Part shown: positions 1-9,605 of the stretch, piece by piece | How positions within the stretch are numbered: the first letter of the stretch is position 1 | How the letters are laid out: every line of letters begins with the position of its first letter | Source of the DNA: Citreicella sp. C3M06 | GTDB taxonomy: Bacteria > Pseudomonadota > Alphaproteobacteria > Rhodobacterales > Rhodobacteraceae | Length of the DNA: 64,000 nucleotides | Reading direction: 5' to 3' | NCBI RefSeq assembly: GCF_018860705.1 | Contig: NZ_JAHKQA010000048.1 | Span: forward strand, 62,001-126,000 | Notes under the pieces: model-generated | Told to the model about the DNA's origin: nothing | The model's database searches: none | The model's input: the letters and a program-made list of their open reading frames with translations, nothing else | Program-made: the position numbers and the translations under genes

Positions 1-1
1 C

Positions 2-1969
2 TGGGTGACCTTCCTCACCCTTGGCGATGCCTACACCGTCACGCTGTTCCGCTTCATTGAATCGGGCACGCTCAGCACCGACTGGGCGATCCGGGTCGAC
101 CGGCTGACGGCGATCATGCTGATCGTGGTCACCACGGTCTCGGCGCTCGTGCATCTGTATAGCTTCGGCTACATGGCGCATGACCCGCAGTTCGAGCACA
201 CGCCTTACCGGGCGCGCTTTTTCGCGTATCTGTCGCTGTTCACCTTCGCCATGCTGTCACTGGTGACGGCGGACAATCTTGTGCAGATGTTCTTTGGCTG
301 GGAAGGCGTGGGCCTCGCGTCCTATCTGCTGATCGGCTTTTACTACAAGAAGCCAAGCGCCAATGCCGCCGCGATCAAGGCTTTTGTGGTCAACCGGGTT
401 GGCGACTTCGGCTTTGCGCTGGGGATCTTCGGGCTGTTCTACCTGACCGACAGCATCCAGTTCGACACCATCTTCAACGAGGTGCCCCGCATTGCGGAAA
501 CCCAGCTGCATTTCCTGTGGCGTGACTGGAACGCCGCGAATCTGCTGGCTTTCCTGCTGTTCATCGGCGCGATGGGCAAATCGGCGCAGCTGTTCCTGCA
601 CACATGGCTGCCCGATGCGATGGAAGGTCCGACGCCGGTGTCGGCGCTGATCCACGCGGCCACCATGGTGACGGCGGGGGTTTTCCTTGTCTGCCGCATG
701 TCGCCGCTGATGGAATTCGCACCGCAGGCGACGGCCTTCATCACCTTCCTTGGCGCAACCACGGCATTCTTTGCCGCCACGGTCGGCCTTGTGCAGAATG
801 ACATCAAGCGGGTGATCGCCTATTCGACCTGCTCGCAGCTGGGCTACATGTTCGTGGCGGCGGGCGTCGGGGTCTATTCGGTGGCGATGTTCCACCTGCT
901 GACCCACGCTTTCTTCAAGGCGATGCTGTTCCTTGGCGCTGGCTCGGTGATCCACGCCATGCATCACGAGCAGGACATGCGCAACTACGGCGCGCTCAAG
1001 CACAAGATCCCGATGACCTATTGGGCGATGATGATCGGCACACTGGCGATCACCGGCGTCGGCATTCCGCTGACCGGCTGGTTCGGCTTTGCTGGCTTCG
1101 TGTCCAAGGATGCGATCATCGAAAGCGCATGGGCGGGCACCGGCGGCGGCTATGCCTTCTGGATGCTGGTCGTTGCGGCGCTGTTCACAAGCTTCTACAG
1201 CTGGCGGCTGATGTTCCTGACCTTCTTCGGCAAGGCGCGCGGCGACAAGCACACCCATGACCATGCGCATGAATCGCCCAAGGTCATGCTGATCCCGCTG
1301 GGGGTTCTGGCGATCGGCGCGGTGTTCTCGGGGATGGTGTTCTACTCGGTGTTTTTCGGCAACCACGACAAGGTGCTGAGCTTCTTTGGAATGCCCGCGC
1401 ATCACGCCGAAGCCTCTGAAAGCCACGGCGAACCTGTGGTGGACGATCATGCGGCTGACACTGCAACCGAAGACCATGGCACTGCAACGGCAGAGGGCCA
1501 CGCAGCCACGGGGCTGGAGTATGGTGCGATCTACATGTCGCCCGAGAACAACGTCATGGATGAGGCGCACCACGCCCCGGTCTGGGTCAAGCTCTCGCCC
1601 TTTGTAGCCATGGTTATCGGTTTCGCCGTCGCTTACCTGTTCTACATCGTGAACCCGACGCTGCCGCGCCGGCTCGCCGAGAACCAGCGCCCGCTGTACC
1701 TGTTCCTGCTGAACAAATGGTATTTCGACGAGGCTTATGACTTCCTCTTCGTCCGGCCGCTGCGGGCGCTTGGGCGGATCTTCTGGAAACGTGGCGATGG
1801 CAATGTCATCGACGGCTCGATCAACGGGATCGCCATGGGGATCATACCCTTCTTTACCAAACTGGCGGGGCGCGCACAGTCCGGCTACATCTTCACCTAT
1901 GCCTTTGCCATGGTGATCGGGATCGCGATCCTGGTGACCTGGATGTCGATCCTCGGAGGGGCCCACTGA
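2..1969 (+). CDS. nuoL: NADH-quinone oxidoreductase subunit L (5'-partial)
   Basis: Antiporter-like proton-pumping subunit of respiratory complex I in the inner membrane. The frame is open to the left edge, so the start is outside the window; about 655 residues are present and, compared with the family's usual length near 700, roughly 50 N-terminal residues are missing. Conserved stretches such as [33 protein letters not shown] and [15 protein letters not shown] identify the NuoL/Mrp antiporter family. Many hydrophobic helices are followed by the long C-terminal lateral helix region. Two histidine-rich loops (HTHDHAHE and a longer His/Glu/Asp stretch encoded at about 1390-1515) lie in the C-terminal third. 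The stop overlaps the nuoM start by one base (TGATG), indicating translational coupling in the nuo operon. Confidence 0.97.
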   Translation, partial: WVTFLTLGDAYTVTLFRFIESGTLSTDWAIRVDRLTAIMLIVVTTVSALVHLYSFGYMAHDPQFEHTPYRARFFAYLSLFTFAMLSLVTADNLVQMFFGWEGVGLASYLLIGFYYKKPSANAAAIKAFVVNRVGDFGFALGIFGLFYLTDSIQFDTIFNEVPRIAETQLHFLWRDWNAANLLAFLLFIGAMGKSAQLFLHTWLPDAMEGPTPVSALIHAATMVTAGVFLVCRMSPLMEFAPQATAFITFLGATTAFFAATVGLVQNDIKRVIAYSTCSQLGYMFVAAGVGVYSVAMFHLLTHAFFKAMLFLGAGSVIHAMHHEQDMRNYGALKHKIPMTYWAMMIGTLAITGVGIPLTGWFGFAGFVSKDAIIESAWAGTGGGYAFWMLVVAALFTSFYSWRLMFLTFFGKARGDKHTHDHAHESPKVMLIPLGVLAIGAVFSGMVFYSVFFGNHDKVLSFFGMPAHHAEASESHGEPVVDDHAADTATEDHGTATAEGHAATGLEYGAIYMSPENNVMDEAHHAPVWVKLSPFVAMVIGFAVAYLFYIVNPTLPRRLAENQRPLYLFLLNKWYFDEAYDFLFVRPLRALGRIFWKRGDGNVIDGSINGIAMGIIPFFTKLAGRAQSGYIFTYAFAMVIGIAILVTWMSILGGAH

Positions 1970-3519
1970 TGGACAACCTTCTTTCCATCGTTACCTTCCT
2001 GCCCGCGCTGGCGGCGCTGATCCTCGCGCTGTTCCTGCGCGGCGCAGACGAGGCGGCGCAGAACAACGCCAAGTGGCTCGCGATGATCGCGACCTCGGCC
2101 ACCTTCCTGATCTCGCTGTTCATCCTCTTCCAGTTCGACAGCTCGAACACCGGCTTCCAGATGGTCGAGCAGGGCGAGTGGATCATGGGGATGCAGTACA
2201 AGATGGGCGTGGATGGCATTTCGGTGCTGTTCGTCATGCTCACCACCTTCATGATGCCGCTGACCATCCTCGCGTCCTGGGGCGTGAAGAGCCGCGTCAA
2301 GGAATACATGATCGCCTTCCTGCTGCTGGAAACGCTGATGCTCGGCGTGTTCATGGCGCTGGATCTGGTGCTGTTCTACCTGTTCTTCGAGGCCGGCTTG
2401 ATCCCGATGTTCCTGATCATCGGCATCTGGGGCGGGGCGAACCGCATCTATGCCTCGTTCAAGTTCTTCCTCTACACCTTCCTCGGCTCGGTGCTGATGC
2501 TGGTCGCGATGGTGGCGATGTACGCCGACGCCGGAACCACTGACATCCCGATGCTGCTGGCGCATGAATTCAGCTTTGCCAGCTTTGACGTGCTGGGAAT
2601 TCACGTCGTCGGCGGCTTGCAGACCATGCTGTGGCTGGCGTTCTTTGCCAGCTTCGCGGTCAAGATGCCGATGTGGCCGGTGCACACCTGGCTGCCCGAT
2701 GCGCACGTTCAGGCGCCGACCGCCGGGTCGGTGGTGCTGGCGGCGATCCTGCTGAAGATGGGCGGCTATGGCTTCCTGCGCTTTTCGCTGCCGATGTTCC
2801 CAATCGGCTCCGAGGTGCTGGCGCCGCTGGTGTTCTGGATGAGCGCCATCGCCATCGTCTACACCTCGCTGGTGGCGCTGGTGCAGGAAGACATGAAGAA
2901 GCTGATCGCCTATTCGTCGGTGGCGCATATGGGCTACGTCACCATGGGCATCTTTGCCGCCAACCAGCAGGGCGTCGACGGGGCGATCTTTCAGATGCTC
3001 AGCCACGGCTTCATCTCTGGCGCGCTGTTCCTTTGTGTGGGCGTGATCTACGACCGGATGCACACCCGCGAGATCGACGCCTATGGCGGCCTTGTGAACC
3101 GGATGCCGGCCTATGCGCTGATCTTCATGTTCTTCACCATGTCCAATGTCGGCCTGCCGGGCACTTCGGGCTTTGTCGGGGAATTCCTGACGCTGATGGG
3201 GATCTTTCAGGTCAACACATGGGTGGCGATGGTCGCGGCTTCGGGGGTGATCTTTTCGGCGGCCTATGCGCTGTATCTGTATCGCCGCGTGGTGATGGGC
3301 GATCTGATCAAGGAAAGCCTCAAGACCATTCAAGACATGACAACGCGCGAGCGCTGGATCTTTGCGCCGCTCGTGGTCATGACGCTGTGGCTTGGGGTCT
3401 ACCCGGCGGCGGCGCTGGACATCATCGGGCCCTCGGTTGAGGCGCTTGTCGGAAATTATGAAACGGCCGTGGCGGCCGCCGATCTTGGCGGACCCGCAGT
3501 TGCCGAAGCCAATCACTGA
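1969..3519 (+). CDS. nuoM: NADH-quinone oxidoreductase subunit M
   Basis: Second of the three antiporter-like membrane subunits of complex I, 516 residues, matching the family's length. Visible family signatures are the conserved glutamate helix [17 protein letters not shown], the lysine/histidine helix region [17 protein letters not shown], and [13 protein letters not shown]. About 14 hydrophobic segments are evident. The ATG shares one base with the nuoL stop codon, so no independent promoter is likely; nuoN follows after 11 bp. Role: proton translocation coupled to ubiquinone reduction, contacting NuoL and NuoN. Identification is firm from family knowledge plus gene order. Confidence 0.98.
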   Translation: MDNLLSIVTFLPALAALILALFLRGADEAAQNNAKWLAMIATSATFLISLFILFQFDSSNTGFQMVEQGEWIMGMQYKMGVDGISVLFVMLTTFMMPLTILASWGVKSRVKEYMIAFLLLETLMLGVFMALDLVLFYLFFEAGLIPMFLIIGIWGGANRIYASFKFFLYTFLGSVLMLVAMVAMYADAGTTDIPMLLAHEFSFASFDVLGIHVVGGLQTMLWLAFFASFAVKMPMWPVHTWLPDAHVQAPTAGSVVLAAILLKMGGYGFLRFSLPMFPIGSEVLAPLVFWMSAIAIVYTSLVALVQEDMKKLIAYSSVAHMGYVTMGIFAANQQGVDGAIFQMLSHGFISGALFLCVGVIYDRMHTREIDAYGGLVNRMPAYALIFMFFTMSNVGLPGTSGFVGEFLTLMGIFQVNTWVAMVAASGVIFSAAYALYLYRRVVMGDLIKESLKTIQDMTTRERWIFAPLVVMTLWLGVYPAAALDIIGPSVEALVGNYETAVAAADLGGPAVAEANH

Positions 3520-3530
3520 GGGGGCGGGAC

Positions 3531-4973
3531 ATGATCTCGGCTGATCTGAACACCATCCTACCAGAGATCGTGCTGTCGGTCTTTGCCATGCTCGCCCTGC
3601 TGGGCGCGGTCTATACCGGCAAGGACAAGATGGCCTCGCTGTTGGTCTGGGCCAGCGCGGCGCTGCTGCTGGTCATGGCGATCTGGATCGGGGCATCGAA
3701 CGCCCCGGCACAGGCCGGTTTCGGCGGGATGTTCATCGACGATGCCTTCTCGCGTTTTGCCAAGGTGGTGATCCTGCTCTCCGCCTCGGCGGTGCTGGTG
3801 ATGTCCGAAGGCTACATGAAGCGCTTTGGCATGTTACGCTTCGAATACCCGGTGCTGGTGCTGCTGTCGGTTGTCGGCATGATGGTGATGGTGTCGTCGG
3901 GCGATCTGATCACGCTGTACATGGGGCTCGAACTGCAATCGCTGGCGCTGTATGTGGTCGCGGCGCTGCGCCGCGATAGCGAGCGTTCGACCGAGGCGGG
4001 CCTGAAGTATTTCGTGCTGGGCGCGCTGTCGTCGGGCCTGCTGCTGTATGGCGCATCGCTGACCTATGGCTATTCGGGCACCACGCTGTTTTCGGGCATC
4101 ATTGCTGCGGCGCATGGCGATCACCTGTCGGTGGGCCTGCTGATCGGCCTTGTGATGATGCTGTCGGGGCTTGCCTTCAAGGTGTCGGCGGTGCCGTTCC
4201 ACATGTGGACGCCGGACGTCTACGAGGGCTCGCCGACCCCGGTCACCGCCTTCTTTGCCACCGCGCCCAAGGTGGCGGCGATGGGGTTGCTGGCGCGGCT
4301 GATGTTCGACGCTTTCGGCGGTGTGATCTCTGACTGGAGTCAGGTGATCGCGGTGCTCTCGCTGCTGTCGATGTTCCTTGGTTCGATCGCGGCGATCGGT
4401 CAGAAGGACATCAAGCGCCTGATGGCCTATTCGTCGATCACCCATATGGGCTTTGCGCTGATGGGCCTTGCCGCGGGCACCGAGCTGGGCGTGCAGGCGA
4501 TGCTGGTCTACATGGCGATCTATGTCACCATGAACATCGGCGTCTTTGCCTTCATCCTGTCGCTGAGCCGCGACGGCGCGCCGGTGACCGACATCGACTC
4601 GCTGGGCCTGTATTCGAAGAAAGAGCCGGGCCGGGCGCTGGCGATGCTGGTACTGCTGTTCAGCCTTGCGGGGGTGCCGCCGCTGGTGGGCTTCTTTGGC
4701 AAGCTTTACGTGCTGCGCGCCGCCTATGATGGCGGGCTGGCATGGCTGGCGGTTGCGGGCGTCATTGCCTCGGTGATCGGGGCGTTCTACTACCTGCGCA
4801 TCGTCTACCTGATGTATTTCGGCGAAGACCGGACAGACAGCATCGACGCGGGCGGCTCGCCCGTGCTGTGGGGGCTGCTGATGGCGTCGGCGCTGATCAT
4901 GGTGGTTGGCGTGGTGAACCTGTTCGGGGTCGAGGCGGCGGCGTCGATGGCAGCATCGGTGCTGGTGCGCTGA
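3531..4973 (+). CDS. nuoN: NADH-quinone oxidoreductase subunit N
   Basis: Third antiporter-like proton-pumping subunit of complex I, 480 residues. Typical NuoN sequences include [37 protein letters not shown] and [18 protein letters not shown], distributed over about 14 membrane helices. The start is an ATG 11 bp after the nuoM stop, preceded by a GGGGCGGG purine-rich stretch. It is the last gene of the nuo operon: a strong intrinsic terminator begins 27 bp after the stop. Nothing in the sequence suggests truncation or a frameshift. Confidence 0.98.
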   Translation: MISADLNTILPEIVLSVFAMLALLGAVYTGKDKMASLLVWASAALLLVMAIWIGASNAPAQAGFGGMFIDDAFSRFAKVVILLSASAVLVMSEGYMKRFGMLRFEYPVLVLLSVVGMMVMVSSGDLITLYMGLELQSLALYVVAALRRDSERSTEAGLKYFVLGALSSGLLLYGASLTYGYSGTTLFSGIIAAAHGDHLSVGLLIGLVMMLSGLAFKVSAVPFHMWTPDVYEGSPTPVTAFFATAPKVAAMGLLARLMFDAFGGVISDWSQVIAVLSLLSMFLGSIAAIGQKDIKRLMAYSSITHMGFALMGLAAGTELGVQAMLVYMAIYVTMNIGVFAFILSLSRDGAPVTDIDSLGLYSKKEPGRALAMLVLLFSLAGVPPLVGFFGKLYVLRAAYDGGLAWLAVAGVIASVIGAFYYLRIVYLMYFGEDRTDSIDAGGSPVLWGLLMASALIMVVGVVNLFGVEAAASMAASVLVR

Positions 4974-4999
4974 ACGGATTGACCAGAGCAATCAGAAGG

Positions 5000-5030
5000 G
5001 CGGCGCGCCATGCTGTGCGCCGCTCTTTTT
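5000..5030 (+). terminator. Intrinsic terminator of the nuo operon
   Basis: A 9-bp stem, GCGGCGCGC (5000-5008) pairing with GTGCGCCGC (5015-5023) with one G-U pair, closes a six-base loop and is followed by TCTTTTT. It sits directly after nuoN and before the birA reading frame, so it should end the complex I transcript. Confidence 0.85.
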
Positions 5031-5077
5031 GAATGGGGCAAGGGCTGCGCTTGCGCGAAGAAGAAAGGCGGGGCGCT

Positions 5078-5821
5078 TTGAACTGGCCTGCGGGATATGG
5101 TCGGCGGGTGCTGGCCGAAGTCGATAGCACCAACCTCGAGGCGCAACGGCTGGCGGGCACGCTGGCGGGGCCGGAATGGATTTGTGCGCTGCGCCAGACT
5201 GCCGGGCGCGGGCGGCGCGGGCGGCCATGGGCAAACCCTGAGGGCAATTTTTCCGCAACGCTGGTTCTGATGCCGCGCGAAGAGCCACGGGTGGTTGCCC
5301 TGCGCTCTTTCGTGGCGTCGCTGGCGCTGTTCGATGCCTTTGCGGCGGTCACCGGGCGGGTCGACGGGCTGGCGCTGAAATGGCCCAATGACGTGCTGTT
5401 GAACGGCGGTAAGGTGGCGGGCATTCTGCTTGAAGGCATGGGCGGGCGCGGCGCGGCGCATCTGGCCATCGGCATCGGCGTGAACCTTGTCGAGGCGCCC
5501 GGCGCGCAGCAGGTCGAACCCGGCGCGCTGCGCCCGGTGTCGCTGTTGTCGGAAACCGGCGTGCGGGTGAGTCAGGAAGAATTCCTCAATCCGCTGGCCA
5601 GCGCCTTTGCCGCGCATGAGGCGCGCTTTGTGACCTATGGCTTTGCGCCGATCCGCGAGGCATGGCTGTCCCGCGCCGCGCGTCTGGGCGAGATCATCAC
5701 CGCGCGCACCGGCACCGCCGAGATCACCGGCACATTCGAAACCGTGGACGAGGCGGGAAATCTCGTGCTGAAAACCGCAGCCGGGCGTCAGGCGATCCCG
5801 GCGGCCGACGTCTTTTTCTGA
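5078..5821 (+). CDS. birA: Biotin--[acetyl-CoA-carboxylase] ligase, catalytic domain only
   Basis: Attaches biotin to the biotin carboxyl carrier protein via biotinyl-AMP in the cytoplasm. The 247-residue product has the ligase core with the nucleotide/biotin loop GRGRRGRPW and KWPNDVLLNGGKVAGILLEG, but no N-terminal helix-turn-helix, so it is a monofunctional ligase rather than a BirA repressor. I chose the TTG at 5078 because AAGAAAGG lies about 9 bp upstream and homologues begin at the WPxGY motif. The alternative in-frame ATG at 5033 sits immediately after the T-run of the nuo terminator, with no Shine-Dalgarno sequence. coaX follows after 11 bp. Confidence 0.9.
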   Translation: MNWPAGYGRRVLAEVDSTNLEAQRLAGTLAGPEWICALRQTAGRGRRGRPWANPEGNFSATLVLMPREEPRVVALRSFVASLALFDAFAAVTGRVDGLALKWPNDVLLNGGKVAGILLEGMGGRGAAHLAIGIGVNLVEAPGAQQVEPGALRPVSLLSETGVRVSQEEFLNPLASAFAAHEARFVTYGFAPIREAWLSRAARLGEIITARTGTAEITGTFETVDEAGNLVLKTAAGRQAIPAADVFF

Positions 5822-5832
5822 AGGGGGCGCAG

Positions 5833-6612
5833 ATGCTTCTGGCCATCGACTGTGGCAACACCAACACTGTGTTCTCGATCTGGGACGGAACCAAGTTCCT
5901 CGCCACGTGGCGCACCTCGACCGAGCATCAGCGCACCGCCGATCAATATTACGTCTGGCTGTCGTCGCTGATGGGCTTTCAGAAGATCGATGCCCAGATC
6001 ACAGACATGATCATCTCGTCGACGGTGCCACGCGTGGTGTTCAACCTGCGGGTGCTGGCGGATCGCTATTTCAACACGCGGCCCTATGTGGTGGGCAAGC
6101 CCGATTGCCGCCTGCCGGTGGCGGTGCGGGTCGATACCGGAACGGCAGTGGGGCCGGACCGGCTTGTCAACACCGTGGCGGGGTATGATCTGTATGGCGG
6201 CGATCTGATCGTGGTCGATTTCGGCACGGCCACCACCTTTGACGTGGTTGCCAGCGACGGAGCCTATGTCGGCGGCGTGATCGCGCCGGGGGTGAATCTC
6301 AGCCTCGAGGCGCTGCATCTTGCCGCCGCCGCGCTTCCGCATGTGGACATTTCACGCCCACAGAGCGTAGTTGGCACCAACACCGTTGCTTGTATGCAAT
6401 CGGGTATCTTCTGGGGCTATATCGGCCTCGTCCGTGAAATTTGCGACCGCATCAAGGCCGAACGGGCCCGTCCGATGAAGGTCATATCGACAGGTGGGCT
6501 GGCACCTCTTTTCCAGCAATCCGAAGATCTCTTCGACGAGTTTGTGGATGAACTCACGATGCATGGTCTCACAGTCATCCACGCATATAACAAGAGGCAG
6601 GAGTCCTCATGA
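5833..6612 (+). CDS. coaX: Type III pantothenate kinase
   Basis: Phosphorylates pantothenate, the first step of coenzyme A synthesis. The 259-residue product starts with the acetate/sugar-kinase-fold phosphate loop LLAIDCGNTNTVFSIWDG and has the family motifs GPDRLVNT and VDFGTATTFDVV. The ATG at 5833 follows an AGGGGGC purine stretch. Its stop overlaps the rnj start by 4 bp (ATGA), and birA lies 11 bp upstream. The three genes therefore look co-transcribed, an order I recall as common in Rhodobacteraceae. Confidence 0.95.
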   Translation: MLLAIDCGNTNTVFSIWDGTKFLATWRTSTEHQRTADQYYVWLSSLMGFQKIDAQITDMIISSTVPRVVFNLRVLADRYFNTRPYVVGKPDCRLPVAVRVDTGTAVGPDRLVNTVAGYDLYGGDLIVVDFGTATTFDVVASDGAYVGGVIAPGVNLSLEALHLAAAALPHVDISRPQSVVGTNTVACMQSGIFWGYIGLVREICDRIKAERARPMKVISTGGLAPLFQQSEDLFDEFVDELTMHGLTVIHAYNKRQESS

Positions 6613-8273
6613 CAGATCGTATCATTTACCTCCCATTGGGCGGCGCCGGCGAGATCGGCATGAATTGCTATGTCTACGGCTATGGCAAACCGGGCGAAGA
6701 GCGGCTGATCGTCGTTGATCTTGGCGTTGCCTTCCCCGATATGGACACGACACCGGGCGTCGACATCATCTTTGCCGACATCGCATGGCTGGTTGCAAAT
6801 CGCGACCGTATCGAGGCGGTGTTCATCACCCACGCTCACGAAGACCATATCGGTGCCGTCGGCCATTGCTTTGAAAAGCTTGGGGTGCGGATCTACGCGC
6901 GGGCGTTTACCGCCAACCTTGCGCGTCAGAAGCTGGCCGAATACGGGCTTGGCGAAGAAACCGTGAAAACCTGCTCGCCCTGGCCCGAGACCACCAAGGT
7001 CGGTCCGTTCGAGGTTGGCTTCCTGCCGATCTCGCATTCGATCCCCGAAAGTTCGGGGCTGGTGATCGACACGCCGCAGGGGCGGGTGATCCATTCGGGC
7101 GACTTCAAGCTCGACACCAACCCCATCGTCGGCGAGGCCTTCGACCCGGAACTCTGGGCCGAGGTGGCATCCAAGGGCGTCAAGGCGCTGGTCTGCGACA
7201 GTACCAACGTGTTCTCGCCCAACCCCGGCCGGTCTGAATCGGAACTGGGCGACAACATCACCGCGCTGGTGGCCAGCGCGCCGCAGATGATGGTGGCAAC
7301 CACCTTTGCCTCCAACGTGGCGCGGGTGAAAACGCTGGCCGAGGCGGGCGTGCGGGCCGGGCGCTCGGTCTGCCTGTTGGGCCGGGCGATGCGCCGGATG
7401 GTCGAGGCGGCGATCGAAACCGGCGTGCTGACCGATTTCCCCAAGGTGATTCAGGTCGAAGACGCGACCCAGATCCCGCGTGAGAACGTCATGCTGATCG
7501 TCACCGGCAGCCAAGGCGAGCGGCGCGCCGCCTCGGCGCAGCTGTCGCGGGGCAAATACAACGGCATCGAGCTCAAGGAAGGGGACATGTTCCTGTTCTC
7601 GTCCAAGACCATCCCCGGCAACGAGAAGGGCGTGATTCACATCATGAACAACTTCTCGGAAAAGGGGGTCGACGTGGTGGATGACAGCAACGGGCTGTAT
7701 CACGTGTCGGGCCACGCCAACCGCCCCGATCTGGAACGCCTGCATGACATCGTGCAGCCGCAGATGGTCATCCCGATGCACGGCGAACATCGCCACCTGC
7801 GCGAACACGTCAAGCTGGCGCAAGCCAAGGGCCGCGCCGGGGTTCTGGCGGTGAACGGCATGATGATCGACCTGTCGGGCAACACGCCCACCGTCGCCGA
7901 ATGGATCGACGCGGGGCGCACCTATCTGGATGGCAGCGTGCAGATCGGCGCCATGGATGGCATCGTGCGCGACCGTATCCGCATGGCGTTGAACGGGCAT
8001 GTTCTGGTGACGGTGATCCTTGACGAGGATGACGAGCCGCTCGGCGAGCCGTGGTGCGAGCTGATGGGCCTGCCCGAGACCGGGCGGAGCAATGCGCCGC
8101 TGAATGAGGTGCTCGAGGAAGACCTCAGCCAGTTCCTTGGCCGTGCCAAGGACAAGGTCCTGAGTGACGATGACAAGCTCGAAGAAGGCATGCGCCGCAT
8201 CGTGCGCAACACCTCCCAGAACGAGATCGGCAAGAAACCCGAAGTCACCATCGTCATCAGCCGTCTGAGCTAA
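6609..8273 (+). CDS. rnj: Ribonuclease J
   Basis: Metallo-beta-lactamase-fold RNase with 5'-3' exonuclease and endonuclease activity in RNA processing and decay; 554 residues, the usual RNase J length. The zinc-binding motif HAHEDHIGAV is present near residues 74-83, with HSIPESSGLVI and HSGDFKLD further on, then the beta-CASP region (VTGSQGERRAA) and the HVSGHANRPDL motif. The C-terminal RNase J domain is complete. It is translationally coupled to coaX by a 4-bp overlap. Presence of RNase J is normal in alphaproteobacteria. Confidence 0.96.
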   Translation: MTDRIIYLPLGGAGEIGMNCYVYGYGKPGEERLIVVDLGVAFPDMDTTPGVDIIFADIAWLVANRDRIEAVFITHAHEDHIGAVGHCFEKLGVRIYARAFTANLARQKLAEYGLGEETVKTCSPWPETTKVGPFEVGFLPISHSIPESSGLVIDTPQGRVIHSGDFKLDTNPIVGEAFDPELWAEVASKGVKALVCDSTNVFSPNPGRSESELGDNITALVASAPQMMVATTFASNVARVKTLAEAGVRAGRSVCLLGRAMRRMVEAAIETGVLTDFPKVIQVEDATQIPRENVMLIVTGSQGERRAASAQLSRGKYNGIELKEGDMFLFSSKTIPGNEKGVIHIMNNFSEKGVDVVDDSNGLYHVSGHANRPDLERLHDIVQPQMVIPMHGEHRHLREHVKLAQAKGRAGVLAVNGMMIDLSGNTPTVAEWIDAGRTYLDGSVQIGAMDGIVRDRIRMALNGHVLVTVILDEDDEPLGEPWCELMGLPETGRSNAPLNEVLEEDLSQFLGRAKDKVLSDDDKLEEGMRRIVRNTSQNEIGKKPEVTIVISRLS

Positions 8274-8291
8274 GTCTGCAACAGGCAGATG

Positions 8292-8329
8292 CCAGGCAAG
8301 GGTGCCGCGCTGCGGCATCGTTGCCTTGG
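8292..8329 (+). terminator. Two-tier stem-loop after rnj
   Basis: CCAGGCAA (8292-8299) can pair with TTGCCTTGG (8321-8329) with one bulge, enclosing an inner TGCCGC/GCGGCA stem. There is no U-tract, so it is either a weak terminator or a 3'-end stabilising hairpin for the rnj message. Confidence 0.4.
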
Positions 8330-8370
8330 CGGCGGCGTGCATTAGATTGCGTCCCATGAAGGTTGATTCC

Positions 8371-9000
8371 ATGGCACAGCTGCCAGCGCTCGACGAGCTG
8401 ATTGCCTGCCCCTCTTGCGACGCCCTGTATCTCGAGCGCGACGTCGCGCCGGGGGAAACCGCCTCGTGCCTGCGCTGCCACGCGGTGCTCGAGGCGCCGC
8501 GGCGCACGGCGATGACCCGGATCATCATGCTGGCGCTGGCGGCGATCATCCTGATGGTCGCGGCGATCTTCTTTCCGTTTCTCGAACTCGAGGTGGCGGG
8601 GCGCGCGCATCGTGCCTCGCTGCTGGATACGGTCCGGGCGTTCTCCAGCGGGTTGACGGCGCCGCTGACCGTGGCAATGGCGGCCCTGATCGTGATCCTG
8701 CCGCTGACGCGGTTCGGCGCGATCATCTATACGCTGGCGCCGATGGCCTTTGGCAACCACCCTTGGCCCCATGCGCAAAGCGCCTTTCGCATGGCCGAGG
8801 CGCTGCGGCCTTGGGCGATGGCCGAGGTGTTTATCGTCGGCGTCGCGGTGGCGCTGGTCAAGGTGGCAGGGCTGGCGCATCTGAGCCTTGGCCCGGCGTT
8901 CTGGGCCTTCGTGGGGCTGGTGATCGTCACCGTCCTGAAAGACAACTTCATGAGCAGGCTGACGGTATGGAAAACGCTGGACACGCGCCGCAAATTCTGA
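8371..9000 (+). CDS. pqiA: PqiA-type membrane protein, first half
   Basis: Paraquat-inducible protein A domain, an inner-membrane partner of MCE lipid-transport proteins. The product (209 residues) has an N-terminal zinc-ribbon-like pair CPSC and CLRC followed by about four hydrophobic helices. I chose ATG 8371 because GAAGG lies 8 bp upstream; ATG 8356 is an alternative without a visible ribosome site. Escherichia coli PqiA is a fusion of two such domains; here they are separate genes, and this one overlaps the second by 34 bp. Function in lipid trafficking is inferred from family and operon. Confidence 0.85.
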   Translation: MAQLPALDELIACPSCDALYLERDVAPGETASCLRCHAVLEAPRRTAMTRIIMLALAAIILMVAAIFFPFLELEVAGRAHRASLLDTVRAFSSGLTAPLTVAMAALIVILPLTRFGAIIYTLAPMAFGNHPWPHAQSAFRMAEALRPWAMAEVFIVGVAVALVKVAGLAHLSLGPAFWAFVGLVIVTVLKDNFMSRLTVWKTLDTRRKF

Positions 9001-9605
9001 CCGCGAAAGCGGCCGGGCTGGTGGGCTGCGTGCAATGCGGGCGCGTCCATCGACCGGGGGTGATGGTCTGTGACCGCTGCGGCGCGGCGATCGCGAGTCG
9101 CGACACCACCAGCGTGCAACGGGTCTGGGCGTGGCTTTTCGCCGGGCTGGTGGTCTATGTGCCGGCCAACATCTACCCGATGCTGCGCACCACGGTGCTG
9201 GGCAAGACCTCTGAAAGCACCATCTTCGGCGGTGTGGTCGATCTGATGCATCATGGATCCTATGGCATCGCCGCAATCGTCTTTTTTGCCTCGATCATCA
9301 TTCCTTGCTCGAAATTCGCCGCCATCGCCTTTCTTGCGCTGTCCGTACAGCGCAAGGTGCGGATGTCGGCTGGGGCCCGCCACAAGCTTTACGAAGTGGT
9401 GGAATTCGTCGGCCGCTGGTCGATGATCGATGTTTTCGTGGTCGCAATCCTCGCCTCGCTGGTGCAGCTTGACTTTGCGGCCTCCATCAATCCCGGCATC
9501 GCGGCGGTCAGCTTTGCGGTGTCGGTTGCCTTTACAATGATCTCGGCAGAAAGCTTCGACTCGCGGCTGATCTGGGACGCAGACGAGGACGAACACCATG
9601 GCTGA
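8967..9605 (+). CDS. pqiA: PqiA-type membrane protein, second half
   Basis: Second PqiA domain protein, 212 residues. It has a zinc-ribbon-like CVQC...CDRC pair near the N-terminus, then the conserved YVPANIYPMLRTTVLGK segment and about four membrane helices. It begins inside the end of the preceding pqiA gene (34-bp overlap) and its own end overlaps the MCE gene by 8 bp, so all three are probably translated together. The two genes together correspond to one fused PqiA. Confidence 0.86.
   Translation: MENAGHAPQILTAKAAGLVGCVQCGRVHRPGVMVCDRCGAAIASRDTTSVQRVWAWLFAGLVVYVPANIYPMLRTTVLGKTSESTIFGGVVDLMHHGSYGIAAIVFFASIIIPCSKFAAIAFLALSVQRKVRMSAGARHKLYEVVEFVGRWSMIDVFVVAILASLVQLDFAASINPGIAAVSFAVSVAFTMISAESFDSRLIWDADEDEHHG

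Noticed and set aside
1897-3516. Long open frame antisense to nuoM
   Set aside because: Composition is Arg/His-rich and lacks any domain; it mirrors the codon-position GC bias of nuoM.
6417-8726. 769-codon antisense frame over coaX/rnj
   Set aside because: Opposite-strand shadow of strong protein-coding genes with Walker or metallo-lactamase motifs; no ribosome site or family match.
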